NCBI GenBank assembly: GCA_964411665.1
Contig: CAYPMR010000002.1
Location: forward strand, 62,001 to 126,000
DNA: 64,000 nt
Origin: CALFCE01 sp964411665
GTDB lineage: Bacteria > Pseudomonadota > Gammaproteobacteria > Granulosicoccales > Granulosicoccaceae
Reading direction: 5' to 3'
In this document: piece by piece, positions 43,462-52,716 of the stretch
Layout of the letters: the number at the start of each line of letters is the position of its first letter
Position numbering within the stretch: position 1 is the stretch's first letter
Translations under genes and position numbers: made by a program
Notes under the pieces: generated by a model
The model's input: the letters and a program-made list of their open reading frames with translations, nothing else
What the model was told of the DNA's origin: nothing
The model's database searches: none

Positions 43462-44696
43462 ACCTTCTGTCTGGCAAAAGTACGCGTAAAAACGGTATAG
43501 GTTTCGATGCTGATTCCACAGGTTACGAACCTGTCTCACCAATAGATTGGCCGTTGCTGTCGGTCATTATCGGACTCTCTCTATGCGGCCTGGTAATGAT
43601 TGGCTCTTCATCTATGCCTTACGCCACACGCCATTATGATGAACCGCTGTTTTTTGTTTTACGCCAGAGTATGTTCCTGGGTGTAAGTGCGGTCCTTGGT
43701 CTTGCAGTTTTTTGTGTGCCAACCCGACAGCTCGAGCGTTGGGGACCTGTATTGCTCATCTTTTCGTTGTTTCTGCTTTGTTTGGTTCTTGTGCCAGGTG
43801 TTGGAAAATTGGTTAATGGAAGCCGTCGCTGGTTGGCATTTGGCCCCATCAATGTACAGGTCTCCGAAGCAGTTAAATTATTCATTATTATCTATCTTGC
43901 CGGCTATCTGGTGAGACGCGGTGAGTTGGTGCGCAATACCTGGAAAGGCTTTGTCAATCCGATGGTGTTGGTGCTAATTGCTGATTTGCTGCTTTTGCTC
44001 GAGCCTGATTTCGGTGCCACGGTGGTTATCACGACTATTGCAGTTTTGATGCTTTTCATCGCTGGTGTCAGGGTGCAGCAGTTTGCCGCATTGATAGGAT
44101 TGCTGGCAGCACTCGGCACGGTTGTTATTTTGTTTTCGCCCTATCGCCTGCAACGACTATCAAGTTTCTTAAGGCCGTTTGATGACCCGTTCGGCGCAGG
44201 ATTTCAGCTAACCCAATCGCTGATAGCGATTGGTTCTGGTTCGTGGTTTGGTGTTGGTTTGGGCAGCAGTGTTCAGAAGTTATTCTATTTGCCAGAGGCG
44301 CATACTGATTTTGTGTTTGCCATTCTGTCCGAGGAGTTGGGTTTGGTCGGGTCAGTATCCGTGTTGATGGTTTTTGCTTTTATTGTCTGGCGAGCTTTTC
44401 TGATCTCCAGGACTGCCTACTTTCTTGGTAATCATTTTTCTGCGTACACCGCCTTTGGCATCGGTGCCTGGATTGGTTTGCAGTCCTATATCAACATTGG
44501 TGTAAATATGGGAATTCTGCCGACCAAAGGTATTACCTTGCCGTTGCTAAGTTATGGTGGCAGTAGCGCATTGGTGTTCGGTGTCAGCCTGGCGGTACTG
44601 ATGCGCGTAGATTATGAGAATCGCCGCCGTTTGGGTGATTCTTTAAAGCCCTCGCGTAAAGAACAAGTGATACAAGCAGGGAAGGTGTATGTCTGA
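43458..44696 (+). CDS. ftsW: Septal peptidoglycan polymerase FtsW
   Basis: SEDS-family glycosyltransferase that works with FtsI at the septum. 412 residues, about ten membrane helices after a hydrophilic N terminus of about 30. Signatures are GSRRWLAFGPINVQVSEAVKL, LLLLEPDFGATVV, HTDFVFAILSEELGLVG and LPLLSYGGSSAL. It overlaps murG by eight bases. Confidence 0.96.
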   Translation: MNLLSGKSTRKNGIGFDADSTGYEPVSPIDWPLLSVIIGLSLCGLVMIGSSSMPYATRHYDEPLFFVLRQSMFLGVSAVLGLAVFCVPTRQLERWGPVLLIFSLFLLCLVLVPGVGKLVNGSRRWLAFGPINVQVSEAVKLFIIIYLAGYLVRRGELVRNTWKGFVNPMVLVLIADLLLLLEPDFGATVVITTIAVLMLFIAGVRVQQFAALIGLLAALGTVVILFSPYRLQRLSSFLRPFDDPFGAGFQLTQSLIAIGSGSWFGVGLGSSVQKLFYLPEAHTDFVFAILSEELGLVGSVSVLMVFAFIVWRAFLISRTAYFLGNHFSAYTAFGIGAWIGLQSYINIGVNMGILPTKGITLPLLSYGGSSALVFGVSLAVLMRVDYENRRRLGDSLKPSRKEQVIQAGKVYV

Positions 44697-45771
44697 CCCT
44701 CGTCCCATTCTTATTGCAGCTGGCGGAACTGGTGGTCATGTCTATCCGGCATTAGCCATTGCTGAGAGATTGCGTGAACGCGGGGTTCCTGTTGTCTGGC
44801 TAGGCACGCGCAATGGCATGGAAGCGAGTGCTGTGCCTGCAGCTGGTTTTCCGGTTGAGTGGGTCAGCGTTGTCGGATTGCGTGGCAAAACGTTGGTTGA
44901 GCGTTTGTTAGCCCCTTTGCGTCTGCTGCGTGCCTGTTTACAGACCTGGCAGGTTGTGAGTCGACATCGGCCTGTCGGCGTGCTTGGTATGGGCGGCTTT
45001 GTTGCCGCTCCAGGGTCCTTACTCGCGATTGTACGGCGCCTGCCTTTGATACTTCACGAACAAAATTCAGTTGCCGGTCTTACCAACAAATTATTCAGTC
45101 GCTTCGCGACACGTATATTTACGGCATTTCCAAATGTATTGGATGGGCACAAAATCACCCGATGCGTTGGCAACCCAGTGCGTAAAGACGTAACGGAGAT
45201 AGCCGAACCTGCTGTTCGTTTAGGTGAGCGCAATGACAAAAGCAAGCCTCGATTACTTGTCGTTGGTGGTAGCCGTGGCGCGCGAGTGCTTAACCAAACT
45301 ATACCGCTGGCACTGGAGGCTATTGCTGTCGAATGTGATGTCAGACATCAGTGCGGGGTGGATGATCTGAAGATAACAACAAGCCTTTATAGTGATCGGC
45401 AAATAAAGGCTGATGTGCAAGCGTTTATTGATGATATGGCGGCTGCCTATAGCTGGGCAGACCTGGTTGTATGTCGTTCGGGAGCAATGACTGTTACCGA
45501 ATTGGCGGCTGCCGGTGTCGCCAGTGTACTTGTACCTTACCCGTATGCTGTTGATGATCATCAAACCGGCAATGCTGACTGGCTCTCGTCGGCAGATGCT
45601 GCTGTGCTATTGCCTCAGTCTGAACTTGATCCTGTTTATTTAGCAGGCATCCTGGAGCCATTGTTACAAGATCGCGGTCGTTTGTTTGATATGTCTGTGG
45701 CAGCGCGGAGTTTGTATCGCGGCGGTGCTGCCGAGCACGTTGCTGATGCATTGCAGGAGGTATCTCTCTGA
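44689..45771 (+). CDS. murG: UDP-GlcNAc:lipid I transferase MurG
   Basis: Peripheral inner-membrane GT-B enzyme that makes lipid II. 360 residues. Motifs are AAGGTGGHVYPALAIAE near the start, GMGGFVAAPG, LHEQNSVAGLTN, VGGSRGARVLN and VVCRSGAMTVTELAAAG. Its stop overlaps murC by one base. Confidence 0.96.
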   Translation: MSDPRPILIAAGGTGGHVYPALAIAERLRERGVPVVWLGTRNGMEASAVPAAGFPVEWVSVVGLRGKTLVERLLAPLRLLRACLQTWQVVSRHRPVGVLGMGGFVAAPGSLLAIVRRLPLILHEQNSVAGLTNKLFSRFATRIFTAFPNVLDGHKITRCVGNPVRKDVTEIAEPAVRLGERNDKSKPRLLVVGGSRGARVLNQTIPLALEAIAVECDVRHQCGVDDLKITTSLYSDRQIKADVQAFIDDMAAAYSWADLVVCRSGAMTVTELAAAGVASVLVPYPYAVDDHQTGNADWLSSADAAVLLPQSELDPVYLAGILEPLLQDRGRLFDMSVAARSLYRGGAAEHVADALQEVSL

Positions 45772-47318
45772 TGGTCGTCGAGATGTCACCTTTTGTTAAG
45801 AGTCAGATGCGGCGCGTCGGGGTTATCCATTTCGTTGGAATCGGTGGCGTCGGTATGGGTGGCATCGCTGAGGTGATGCTTAATCTTGGCTTTAAAGTCA
45901 GTGGATCTGATCTGGCTTGTAATGCCTTAACCACCCAACTGTCTTCTTTGGGTGCTGAAATATTTCTTGGTCATGCAGCCGAATATGTTGAGAAGGCAGA
46001 TGCTGTTGTCGTCTCGACTGCAGTGCCTGAAGATAATCCGGAATTGGTGCGCGCCCGGGAATTGCGTTTGCCGATTGTGCCGCGCGCCGCCATGCTCGCT
46101 GAACTAATGCGCTTTCAACAGGGAATTGCAGTTGCAGGTACGCATGGAAAAACCACAACCACCAGTCTGGTTGCCAGTATCTTGACTGAGGGTGGGCTTG
46201 ACCCAACCTATGTTATCGGTGGCCGCCTGAATAGCTCATCGAAAAATTCTTATCTGGGTACATCTGACTGGATGGTTGCTGAAGCAGATGAAAGTGACGC
46301 CTCCTTTCTTTTTCTACAGCCTGTAATGGCAATAATCACCAATATCGATGCTGATCATTTGTCCACTTACGATAATGATTTTGAAAAACTCAAAAATGCA
46401 TTTGTTGAATTTCTTGAACATCTGCCGTTTTACGGTTTGGCGGTAGTTTGTGTTGATGACGAGCAAGTCAGAGAAATAATGAACAGGGTCGCCCGCCCAT
46501 TGCTGGGTTATGGCACTCATGAGGATGCGGATGTCAGAGTGTCGAATATTTCGCAACGCGGGCTGCAGACTTTTTTCGATGTACGTATGAAAGATGGACG
46601 AACGTTGAACCGCATCACGTTGAATTTGCCCGGGCATCATAACGTATTGAATGCAACCGCTGCGATTGCACTGGCAGCGGAGCTTGGTGTTGCTGATGAA
46701 TCCATCCGCAGTGCACTTGAAAATTTCGCAGGCATCGGCCGACGAGTACAACACCATGGCGAATTAATACTTAAAAATAACCTGGGTACAGTGAGTTTAT
46801 ATGATGACTACGGTCATCACCCGACTGAAGTGAACGCAACACTGCAAGCTATGCGTGCGGGTTGGCCCGAACGACGCCTGGTTGTTGTTTTTCAGCCGCA
46901 TCGTTATACACGCACCCGTGATTTGTTTGAAGATTTTGCCGAGGCGTTATCGCAACCGGACATATTGCTGTTGACAGAAATATACAGCGCTGGTGAAGAA
47001 AAAATCAAAGGAGCTGATGGTCGTTCACTGGCTCGTGCCATACGTAATCGTGGTCAGGTTGATCCGATATTTGTGGCTGATATTGACAATGTGCCTTCGC
47101 AACTTGAAACCGTTCTGCAAGATGGTGATGTGTTGTTAACACTGGGCGCTGGCAGTGTCGGTGGGCTGGCAACGGCATTGCCGCAATACTTCCATAGCCA
47201 ATTTGCGGGTGACCAAATCACAGGAGATTCAGAAGATGATGCAACGGATTGTCTGGTAGAGAATTTTGCGGATGATCTGGCAGACGGGTTTGTAGATACA
47301 GAGAGTAACTATGTCTGA
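45771..47318 (+). CDS. murC: UDP-MurNAc:L-alanine ligase
   Basis: First Mur ligase, adding L-Ala. 515 residues. Motifs are HFVGIGGVGMGGIAEVM, VAGTHGKTTTTSLVASIL, AEADESDASFL and YDDYGHHPTEV. After the catalytic core comes an acidic tail of about 40 residues (DQITGDSEDDATDCLVENF and on) that is absent from typical MurC. murB does not follow, as in E. coli. It overlaps ddl by eight bases. Confidence 0.95.
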   Translation: MVVEMSPFVKSQMRRVGVIHFVGIGGVGMGGIAEVMLNLGFKVSGSDLACNALTTQLSSLGAEIFLGHAAEYVEKADAVVVSTAVPEDNPELVRARELRLPIVPRAAMLAELMRFQQGIAVAGTHGKTTTTSLVASILTEGGLDPTYVIGGRLNSSSKNSYLGTSDWMVAEADESDASFLFLQPVMAIITNIDADHLSTYDNDFEKLKNAFVEFLEHLPFYGLAVVCVDDEQVREIMNRVARPLLGYGTHEDADVRVSNISQRGLQTFFDVRMKDGRTLNRITLNLPGHHNVLNATAAIALAAELGVADESIRSALENFAGIGRRVQHHGELILKNNLGTVSLYDDYGHHPTEVNATLQAMRAGWPERRLVVVFQPHRYTRTRDLFEDFAEALSQPDILLLTEIYSAGEEKIKGADGRSLARAIRNRGQVDPIFVADIDNVPSQLETVLQDGDVLLTLGAGSVGGLATALPQYFHSQFAGDQITGDSEDDATDCLVENFADDLADGFVDTESNYV

Positions 47319-48309
47319 ATCTATTCAGAAATTCGGCAAGGTCGCAGTTGTTATGGGTGGTTGGTCCGCCGAGCGAGAAATTTCTCTACGCAGTGGTGCA
47401 GAGGTTTTTAACGCACTGCAGAGTCTTGGAATTGACGTTCATGCAATCGATGTTGTTGATGCTGACCTTGCAGCTGTCTCGCAATTAAAGCGCGAGAAGT
47501 TTGATCATGTATTTCTGATTTTACATGGTCGAGGTGGTGAAGATGGCCATATACAGGGCGCATTGGAGCTGGCCGGTATTCCTTATACAGGCAGCGATGT
47601 GCTGGGCTCTGCATTGGCTATGGACAAAATAAGAAGTAAACAAATTTGTCGCCAGTTAGGTATTCGTACTGCTGACTGGATCCCCGTGCAGTCGGTTGAG
47701 CAGGCTTTGGAAGCAGGAGATGCTTTGGGATACCCGGTTATTGTAAAGCCGGTTAGTGAAGGGTCCAGTCTCGGGGTTACCAAGTCAATGCATAACGGTG
47801 TGGCTGATGCATTTGAACTGGCGCGCCAGTACGGTGATGTGATGATGGAGCGTTTCATCGATGGCATGGAAGTGACTGCAGCTGTTCTCGACGGTCAAGC
47901 ATTGCCGCTTGTCAGTATGGCCACGCCCAATCTTTTTTATGATTACGATGCCAAGTATTTTTCTGAGCACACTCAGTACAAGTGCCCTGTCGATTTGCCT
48001 GATGAGCAACAGCAACGTATTCGTGAAACGGCGCTGATGGCTTTTGATGCCATAGGTGCGCGTGATTGGGGACGGGTTGATTTCATGGTTGACCGGCAAG
48101 GTAATGAGTACTTCATGGAACTCAATACGGCACCCGGTATGACGGATCACAGTCTAGTGCCGATGGCGGCAGCTGCTGTGGATGTTGGATTTCCAGAGTT
48201 GTGTCAGAAAATTCTTCGCCTGTGTGTGCACCGCAGTAGAAGTGGTGGTCAGGTAAATTCTTCAGGTTCTGCAGATGCAGATGCGCAAACCATTGGAGAG
48301 GTGTGCTGA
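47311..48309 (+). CDS. ddl: D-alanine-D-alanine ligase
   Basis: ATP-grasp enzyme that makes the D-Ala-D-Ala dipeptide for MurF. 332 residues. It has VVMGGWSAEREISLRSG, LHGRGGEDGHIQG, VIVKPVSEGSSLGVTK, DYDAKYFSEHTQY, and the metal site FMELNTAPGMTDHSLVP. A Ser/Gly/Asp-rich end (about 308-332) extends past the usual C terminus. Its stop overlaps the ftsQ ATG by one base. Confidence 0.96.
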   Translation: MSESIQKFGKVAVVMGGWSAEREISLRSGAEVFNALQSLGIDVHAIDVVDADLAAVSQLKREKFDHVFLILHGRGGEDGHIQGALELAGIPYTGSDVLGSALAMDKIRSKQICRQLGIRTADWIPVQSVEQALEAGDALGYPVIVKPVSEGSSLGVTKSMHNGVADAFELARQYGDVMMERFIDGMEVTAAVLDGQALPLVSMATPNLFYDYDAKYFSEHTQYKCPVDLPDEQQQRIRETALMAFDAIGARDWGRVDFMVDRQGNEYFMELNTAPGMTDHSLVPMAAAAVDVGFPELCQKILRLCVHRSRSGGQVNSSGSADADAQTIGEVC

Positions 48310-49310
48310 TGGGCGGAATCAGTTCGCCATGGGTACGCTCAACACCTGTCGATGGTGCTTTACCCGACGTGTCTGATCTGACCCTGGATGTAGGGGATAG
48401 TACCGCAGCGTTTATGCGAGAGGAACTAGCGTTTTTTGTTCCAGCTCGATTTCCCGGACGGGTGGCAAGCACGATTGGATTGCTGGGACTTCTGTTGCTT
48501 GTCGGCGCAATTCTTTATCTGGGTAAACGTGGTGTAGATCCGCGTACTTTCCCGGTTAACGAAGTGGAAGTTAGCGGCACACTCGATTACACCAATCGGG
48601 ATCATTTGCGTGAGAGGGTAATCGAGCATGCACGCGTTGGATTTTATGCACTTGATCTGGATGCTATTCGTACAGACATAAAACGTATGCCCTGGATTGC
48701 CGATGCGCACATCCGGCGAATATCGCCAGATCGGTTGAGTATTGAAGTGACCGAACATGAAGCAGCAGCGCGCTGGAATGATGATTCACTAATCAGTAAA
48801 CGGTTTGAGTTATTTAAACCACCGCAGTTGTTGTCGGACAGTATCCGTCGAGCTGAATGGCTGGTGCATTTCTCGATGTTCCCGCAATTGCGCGGTTCAG
48901 ACGGCAGGCATGAAGCAGTATTGGCTGCGTTCCGTCGATATCAGGCTGATTTAGTAGAGTTTGGAGTAAAAATAGACGCGTTACTCGAAGATGCCCGACA
49001 TTCCCAGACTCTCATTCTGGAGAATCAGGTGTCGGTGCGCTTAGGTTCGTCAGCACGTGATGTGAGGATGAAACGTTTTATAGATGTTTATCAATTGCTG
49101 GTACCGAGTGCTGATGGGCAAGCGGTGAAATTCGATATGCGGTATCGCAATGGATTGGCAGTCACTCAACCGGGTAGTCCGCGCGCGTTTGGCTCACTGG
49201 AGTCAGCTGCACGCTCAACATTAAGTGTTGATAGTAGTTTGGTTGAGGGTAATGCTGAGGTTGTCACTGAAGTTGGTGTTGAATCGACAGAGGAAGGTGA
49301 GCAGCAGTGA
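48309..49310 (+). CDS. ftsQ: Cell division protein FtsQ
   Basis: Bitopic divisome hub with POTRA and beta domains. ATG 48309 has GGAGAG eight bases before it, giving 333 residues; GTG 48303 is also open. One membrane helix (about 58-77) is followed by a POTRA domain (VNEVEVSGTLDYTNRDHLRERV) and a beta domain ending near RYRNGLAVTQ. An acidic Ser/Glu/Val tail of about 45 residues follows, beyond the usual end. ftsA follows after 55 bases. Confidence 0.92.
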   Translation: MGGISSPWVRSTPVDGALPDVSDLTLDVGDSTAAFMREELAFFVPARFPGRVASTIGLLGLLLLVGAILYLGKRGVDPRTFPVNEVEVSGTLDYTNRDHLRERVIEHARVGFYALDLDAIRTDIKRMPWIADAHIRRISPDRLSIEVTEHEAAARWNDDSLISKRFELFKPPQLLSDSIRRAEWLVHFSMFPQLRGSDGRHEAVLAAFRRYQADLVEFGVKIDALLEDARHSQTLILENQVSVRLGSSARDVRMKRFIDVYQLLVPSADGQAVKFDMRYRNGLAVTQPGSPRAFGSLESAARSTLSVDSSLVEGNAEVVTEVGVESTEEGEQQ

Positions 49311-49365
49311 TTTTATCTATTCTCGGACATTCTCTTTTTAACCTAACTGAGTGTTTCAGTTGATC

Positions 49366-50601
49366 ATGGCCAATAAGACTGACAAGCAAATGATCGTCGC
49401 GCTCGATATTGGTACATCGAAAATTGTCGCCATAGTGGCTGAAGACAATGTAGAGACTGGGCTGGATATTATCGGCGTTGGCATGCACCCGTCTCAAGGC
49501 TTGAAAAAAGGGGTTGTTATCAATATCGACTCGACCGTCGTTTCTGTACAAAAGGCGGTAGAGGAAGCTGAGCGCATGGCGGGGGTAAAGATCAAAACCG
49601 TTTTTGTCGGCATTGCGGGAAGTCATGTGCGTAGTCTGAACTCGCACGGCATAGTCGCGATAAAAGACAGCGAAGTGGTTAAAAGCGATGTTGAACGGGT
49701 TATGGATGCAGCCAGAGCGATCGCTATACCTGCGGATCAGCATATTCTGCACGTGTTACCGCAGGAATACATCATTGATCAGCAAGATGGCATAAAACAT
49801 CCGATCGGTATGTCGGGTGTTCGGTTGGAGGCGAAAGTTCATCTGGTGACGGCTTCAAATAGCGCTGCACAAAACATAAGCAAATGTATTCATCAATGTG
49901 GTCTTGAGGTTGAAGATATTGTGCTTGAACAGGTTGCTTCGAGTTACTCGGTACTCAGTGATGACGAGCGCGATCTGGGTGTCTGCATGATAGACATCGG
50001 TGGTGGTACAACTGATATAGCCGTGTTTAACGAAGGGTCCATTCGTCACACAGCAGTTATTCCGATTGCCGGTGATCAAGTTACTAATGACATCGCAGTC
50101 GCTTTTCGTACACCGACGCAATATGCAGAAGATATCAAAGTGCGTTATGCGTGCGCTTTGCGCCAGCTTGCGAATCCGGGAGAACGAATAGAAGTGCCAG
50201 GTGTTGGAGATCGCTCAGCGCGACAACTGGAAAGGCAGACATTAGCTGAGGTAGTTGAACCAAGGTACGAAGAGTTATTGAATTTGGTGCTGGATGAATT
50301 GCGCCGCAGCGGTTTCGAGGAAGAATGTGCTGCAGGAGTTGTACTGACAGGAGGTAGCTCGAAAATGGAAGGTGTTGTTGAGCTCGCAGAAGAGATCTTT
50401 CACATGCCGGTGCGCCTTGGCGTTCCCGAACATGTTAGTGGGCATAGCGAGCTCATGCGTAATCCTATTCACGCTACTGGGGTCGGTTTGCTCCAGTACG
50501 GCAGGCACGCACGTCAGAACCCGCAGATCGAAACCTCCGAGAGTGTTTCAGATGGTGGGATTTTGAGACGTTTTGTTGGCTGGATACGTAGTTCTTTTTA
50601 A
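49366..50601 (+). CDS. ftsA: Cell division protein FtsA
   Basis: Actin-like ATPase that tethers FtsZ to the membrane and recruits the divisome. 411 residues from ATG 49366 (MANKTDKQMIVALDIGTSKI); GTG 49351 is also in frame. Motifs are ALDIGTSKIVAIV, the 1C domain ending GVRLEAKVHLVTAS, CMIDIGGGTTDIAVF and VVLTGGSSKMEGV. The C-terminal amphipathic helix FVGWIRSSF is the membrane anchor. Confidence 0.96.
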   Translation: MANKTDKQMIVALDIGTSKIVAIVAEDNVETGLDIIGVGMHPSQGLKKGVVINIDSTVVSVQKAVEEAERMAGVKIKTVFVGIAGSHVRSLNSHGIVAIKDSEVVKSDVERVMDAARAIAIPADQHILHVLPQEYIIDQQDGIKHPIGMSGVRLEAKVHLVTASNSAAQNISKCIHQCGLEVEDIVLEQVASSYSVLSDDERDLGVCMIDIGGGTTDIAVFNEGSIRHTAVIPIAGDQVTNDIAVAFRTPTQYAEDIKVRYACALRQLANPGERIEVPGVGDRSARQLERQTLAEVVEPRYEELLNLVLDELRRSGFEEECAAGVVLTGGSSKMEGVVELAEEIFHMPVRLGVPEHVSGHSELMRNPIHATGVGLLQYGRHARQNPQIETSESVSDGGILRRFVGWIRSSF

Positions 50602-50667
50602 TTTTGTAGTTTTTGGGGGGCCGGCAGCGGCTCGTTGATTAATTTTGTATGTGACGAGGAATTGAGA

Positions 50668-52011
50668 ATGTTTGATTTGGTAGAAACCATAAATGATGCA
50701 CCGGTCATTAAATTGATTGGTGTTGGCGGTGGCGGCTGTAACGCGGTTGAGCACATGGCGAATTCCGGCATCGAAGGTGTCGAATTTATCTGTGCGAATA
50801 CTGATGCACAGGCGCTTTCCGGTATGAGTTCAAAAACTATCCTGCATATTGGTCAAAGTATCACCAAAGGGTTGGGTGCAGGCGCAAATCCCGAGATCGG
50901 TCGACAGGCAGCAATGGAAGATCGTGAGCGCATCGAGGAACTGATCGCTGGCACCAACATGCTATTTGTAACTGCAGGTATGGGCGGTGGTACGGGTACC
51001 GGGGCCATTCCCGTGGTTGCGCAAATTGCACGTGAGCTCGGTGTATTGACCGTTGCAGTTGTGACTAAGCCATTTCCTTTTGAAGGCAACAAGCGCATGC
51101 ATGTGGCGAATCAAGGCATTGAAGAGTTACGTGGACATGTCGATTCTCTGATTACCATACCTAATGAGAAGCTTCTGTCGGTGCTTGGAAAAGATGTCAG
51201 TCTGCTTGATGCTTTCCGTGCTGCCAACGATGTGTTACGTGGTGCTGTGCAGGGTATTTCCGAACTGATTACTTGCCCGGGTCTGATTAACGTTGACTTT
51301 GCCGATGTGCGAACCGTTATGTCGGAAATGGGGCTGGCGATGATGGGTTCCGGCATCGGGCGTGGTGAAGATCGTGCTATCGAGGCTGCCGAGATGGCCA
51401 TATCCAGTCCTTTGCTTGAGGATATTGATCTGGCAGGTGCTCGAGGTATTCTGGTCAACATTACCGCTGGCACTGATATGGCTATCGGTGAATTTGATGA
51501 TGTTGGTAATGTGGTCAAGCAATTCGCGGCTGACGATGCAACGGTTGTTATCGGCACGGCAATCGATGAAGAGCTGGACGGTGAGTTAAGAGTCACAGTT
51601 GTCGCCACGGGTCTCGCTTTACCGCAACAGCAGCAACAACGACTGAATGTTCGTCAGGTGCAGGCCAATGCCAATGCTCAGTACGGGCAGCGTCGAGCGG
51701 CGCAGGGTGGTTCGATGGCAGCGGTAGTTGGCGGAACGCCAGGTTACGTTGCACCTGCAGCAGGACCATCCGGGTATGTGCGACCGGCTGCCCCTGGTCA
51801 AAGTGGGCAGAGGTACACGCAAACTGGCGGTGCTCCCTATGAGTCTCCAGCCGTTGGCAACATGCAGCAACAGCAGTATGACAATGCTGCCTCGGTTGGA
51901 TCATCACGCAAAACGGTTCAGGGAAGAGCAGCGCCTGCCAGCAATGGGCAGCCTGGTGAAGCCTCCGAATATCTCGATATTCCTGCGTTTTTGCGTCGCC
52001 AGGCTGACTGA
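50668..52011 (+). CDS. ftsZ: Cell division GTPase FtsZ
   Basis: Tubulin-like GTPase that forms the Z ring. The ATG at 50668 has GAGGA seven bases before it, giving 447 residues. The tubulin signature is TAGMGGGTGTGAIPVVA, with IGVGGGGCNAVEHM at the N terminus. The core ends near residue 317. A long Gln/Gly/Pro/Tyr-rich linker (about 325-430) then leads to the conserved C-terminal peptide EYLDIPAFLRRQAD, which binds FtsA and ZipA in the family. The linker is longer than the roughly 50 residues of E. coli. Confidence 0.97.
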   Translation: MFDLVETINDAPVIKLIGVGGGGCNAVEHMANSGIEGVEFICANTDAQALSGMSSKTILHIGQSITKGLGAGANPEIGRQAAMEDRERIEELIAGTNMLFVTAGMGGGTGTGAIPVVAQIARELGVLTVAVVTKPFPFEGNKRMHVANQGIEELRGHVDSLITIPNEKLLSVLGKDVSLLDAFRAANDVLRGAVQGISELITCPGLINVDFADVRTVMSEMGLAMMGSGIGRGEDRAIEAAEMAISSPLLEDIDLAGARGILVNITAGTDMAIGEFDDVGNVVKQFAADDATVVIGTAIDEELDGELRVTVVATGLALPQQQQQRLNVRQVQANANAQYGQRRAAQGGSMAAVVGGTPGYVAPAAGPSGYVRPAAPGQSGQRYTQTGGAPYESPAVGNMQQQQYDNAASVGSSRKTVQGRAAPASNGQPGEASEYLDIPAFLRRQAD

Positions 52012-52040
52012 TCGGGGACGGTTTTGGTTGGATTAAAATC

Positions 52041-52063
52041 GCAGCAGCCACTCTGGCTGCTGC
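52041..52063 (+). other. Perfect ten-pair hairpin after ftsZ
   Basis: GCAGCAGCCA-CTC-TGGCTGCTGC begins 29 bases after the ftsZ stop. No T tract follows, so it is more likely an mRNA 3'-end stabiliser or rho-linked pause than a simple terminator. Confidence 0.7.
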
Positions 52064-52275
52064 CAACCGAAGTTCTCTAAAATTACCAATACTTAAGAAT
52101 TGTGGTGGGCAACTACCCTGATCGATTAACATCTGCGTTTCAGCGCGTGAAAATGCGCTGATAACTGCTATATAGATACCTGTAGAACGTCGCAGTTGTA
52201 GCCGCGCCGACCAGGGCTTCAAACGACACAGGTATTTCTGTTGGTCGCCTGTTTGTCCCCTATCGGTCCGTCTTG

Positions 52276-52298
52276 AGCGTCGACACAGACGCTTTTTT
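52276..52298 (+). terminator. Rho-independent terminator of the division cluster
   Basis: AGCGTC-GACACA-GACGCT is followed directly by a T run (52293-52298). It lies 265 bases after ftsZ. Confidence 0.75.
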
Positions 52299-52324
52299 AA
52301 AGCAACATTGTTAAAGCAACATTG
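52297..52324. repeat. Tandem 14-base duplication
   Basis: TTAAAGCAACATTG is present twice in direct succession, just after the terminator T run. Confidence 0.85.
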
Positions 52325-52372
52325 GCAAGATCGAAATCAAGCTCAAAAAGCTTGCAATAAACCCGGCCGATT

Positions 52373-52398
52373 GTCTGTTGGATCTGTCTGTTGGATCT
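52373..52398. repeat. Tandem 13-base duplication
   Basis: GTCTGTTGGATCT occurs twice without spacer. It is a second, unrelated slippage-type duplication within 80 bases of the first. Confidence 0.85.
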
Positions 52399-52716
52399 CA
52401 TTTGCGCAGCCTGATCTGATCAGGAATTGCCCGTTTTGGGAATAATGAGACAAAGGCGATATTTGCAAATGATCGATCGGTAATAAAATAGGGGCAGAAT
52501 TGCTACAGATGCTTCAGTTCCTATTCAGTCTTGCTGACGACAATAGATGTGACGATGTAAGTGCTGCCTGGACTACATAACCGGGTATTAGGTTGATTCT
52601 CACTGCATTTTCGTATTTGAGAATGAGCCAGACTTACTGATCTGAATTGTTGATAAAAATAGTGGCAAAACAGCAGTTTTTCGTGCAAAGCCAGTGAAGT
52701 TTCGGGATAGCGTTCA

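Larger units (their letters stand above)
52012..52716. other. 705-base gap between ftsZ and lpxC
   Basis: No credible coding frame is seen. It holds a perfect hairpin, a rho-independent terminator, two separate two-copy tandem duplications and, presumably, the lpxC promoter. Confidence 0.6.
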
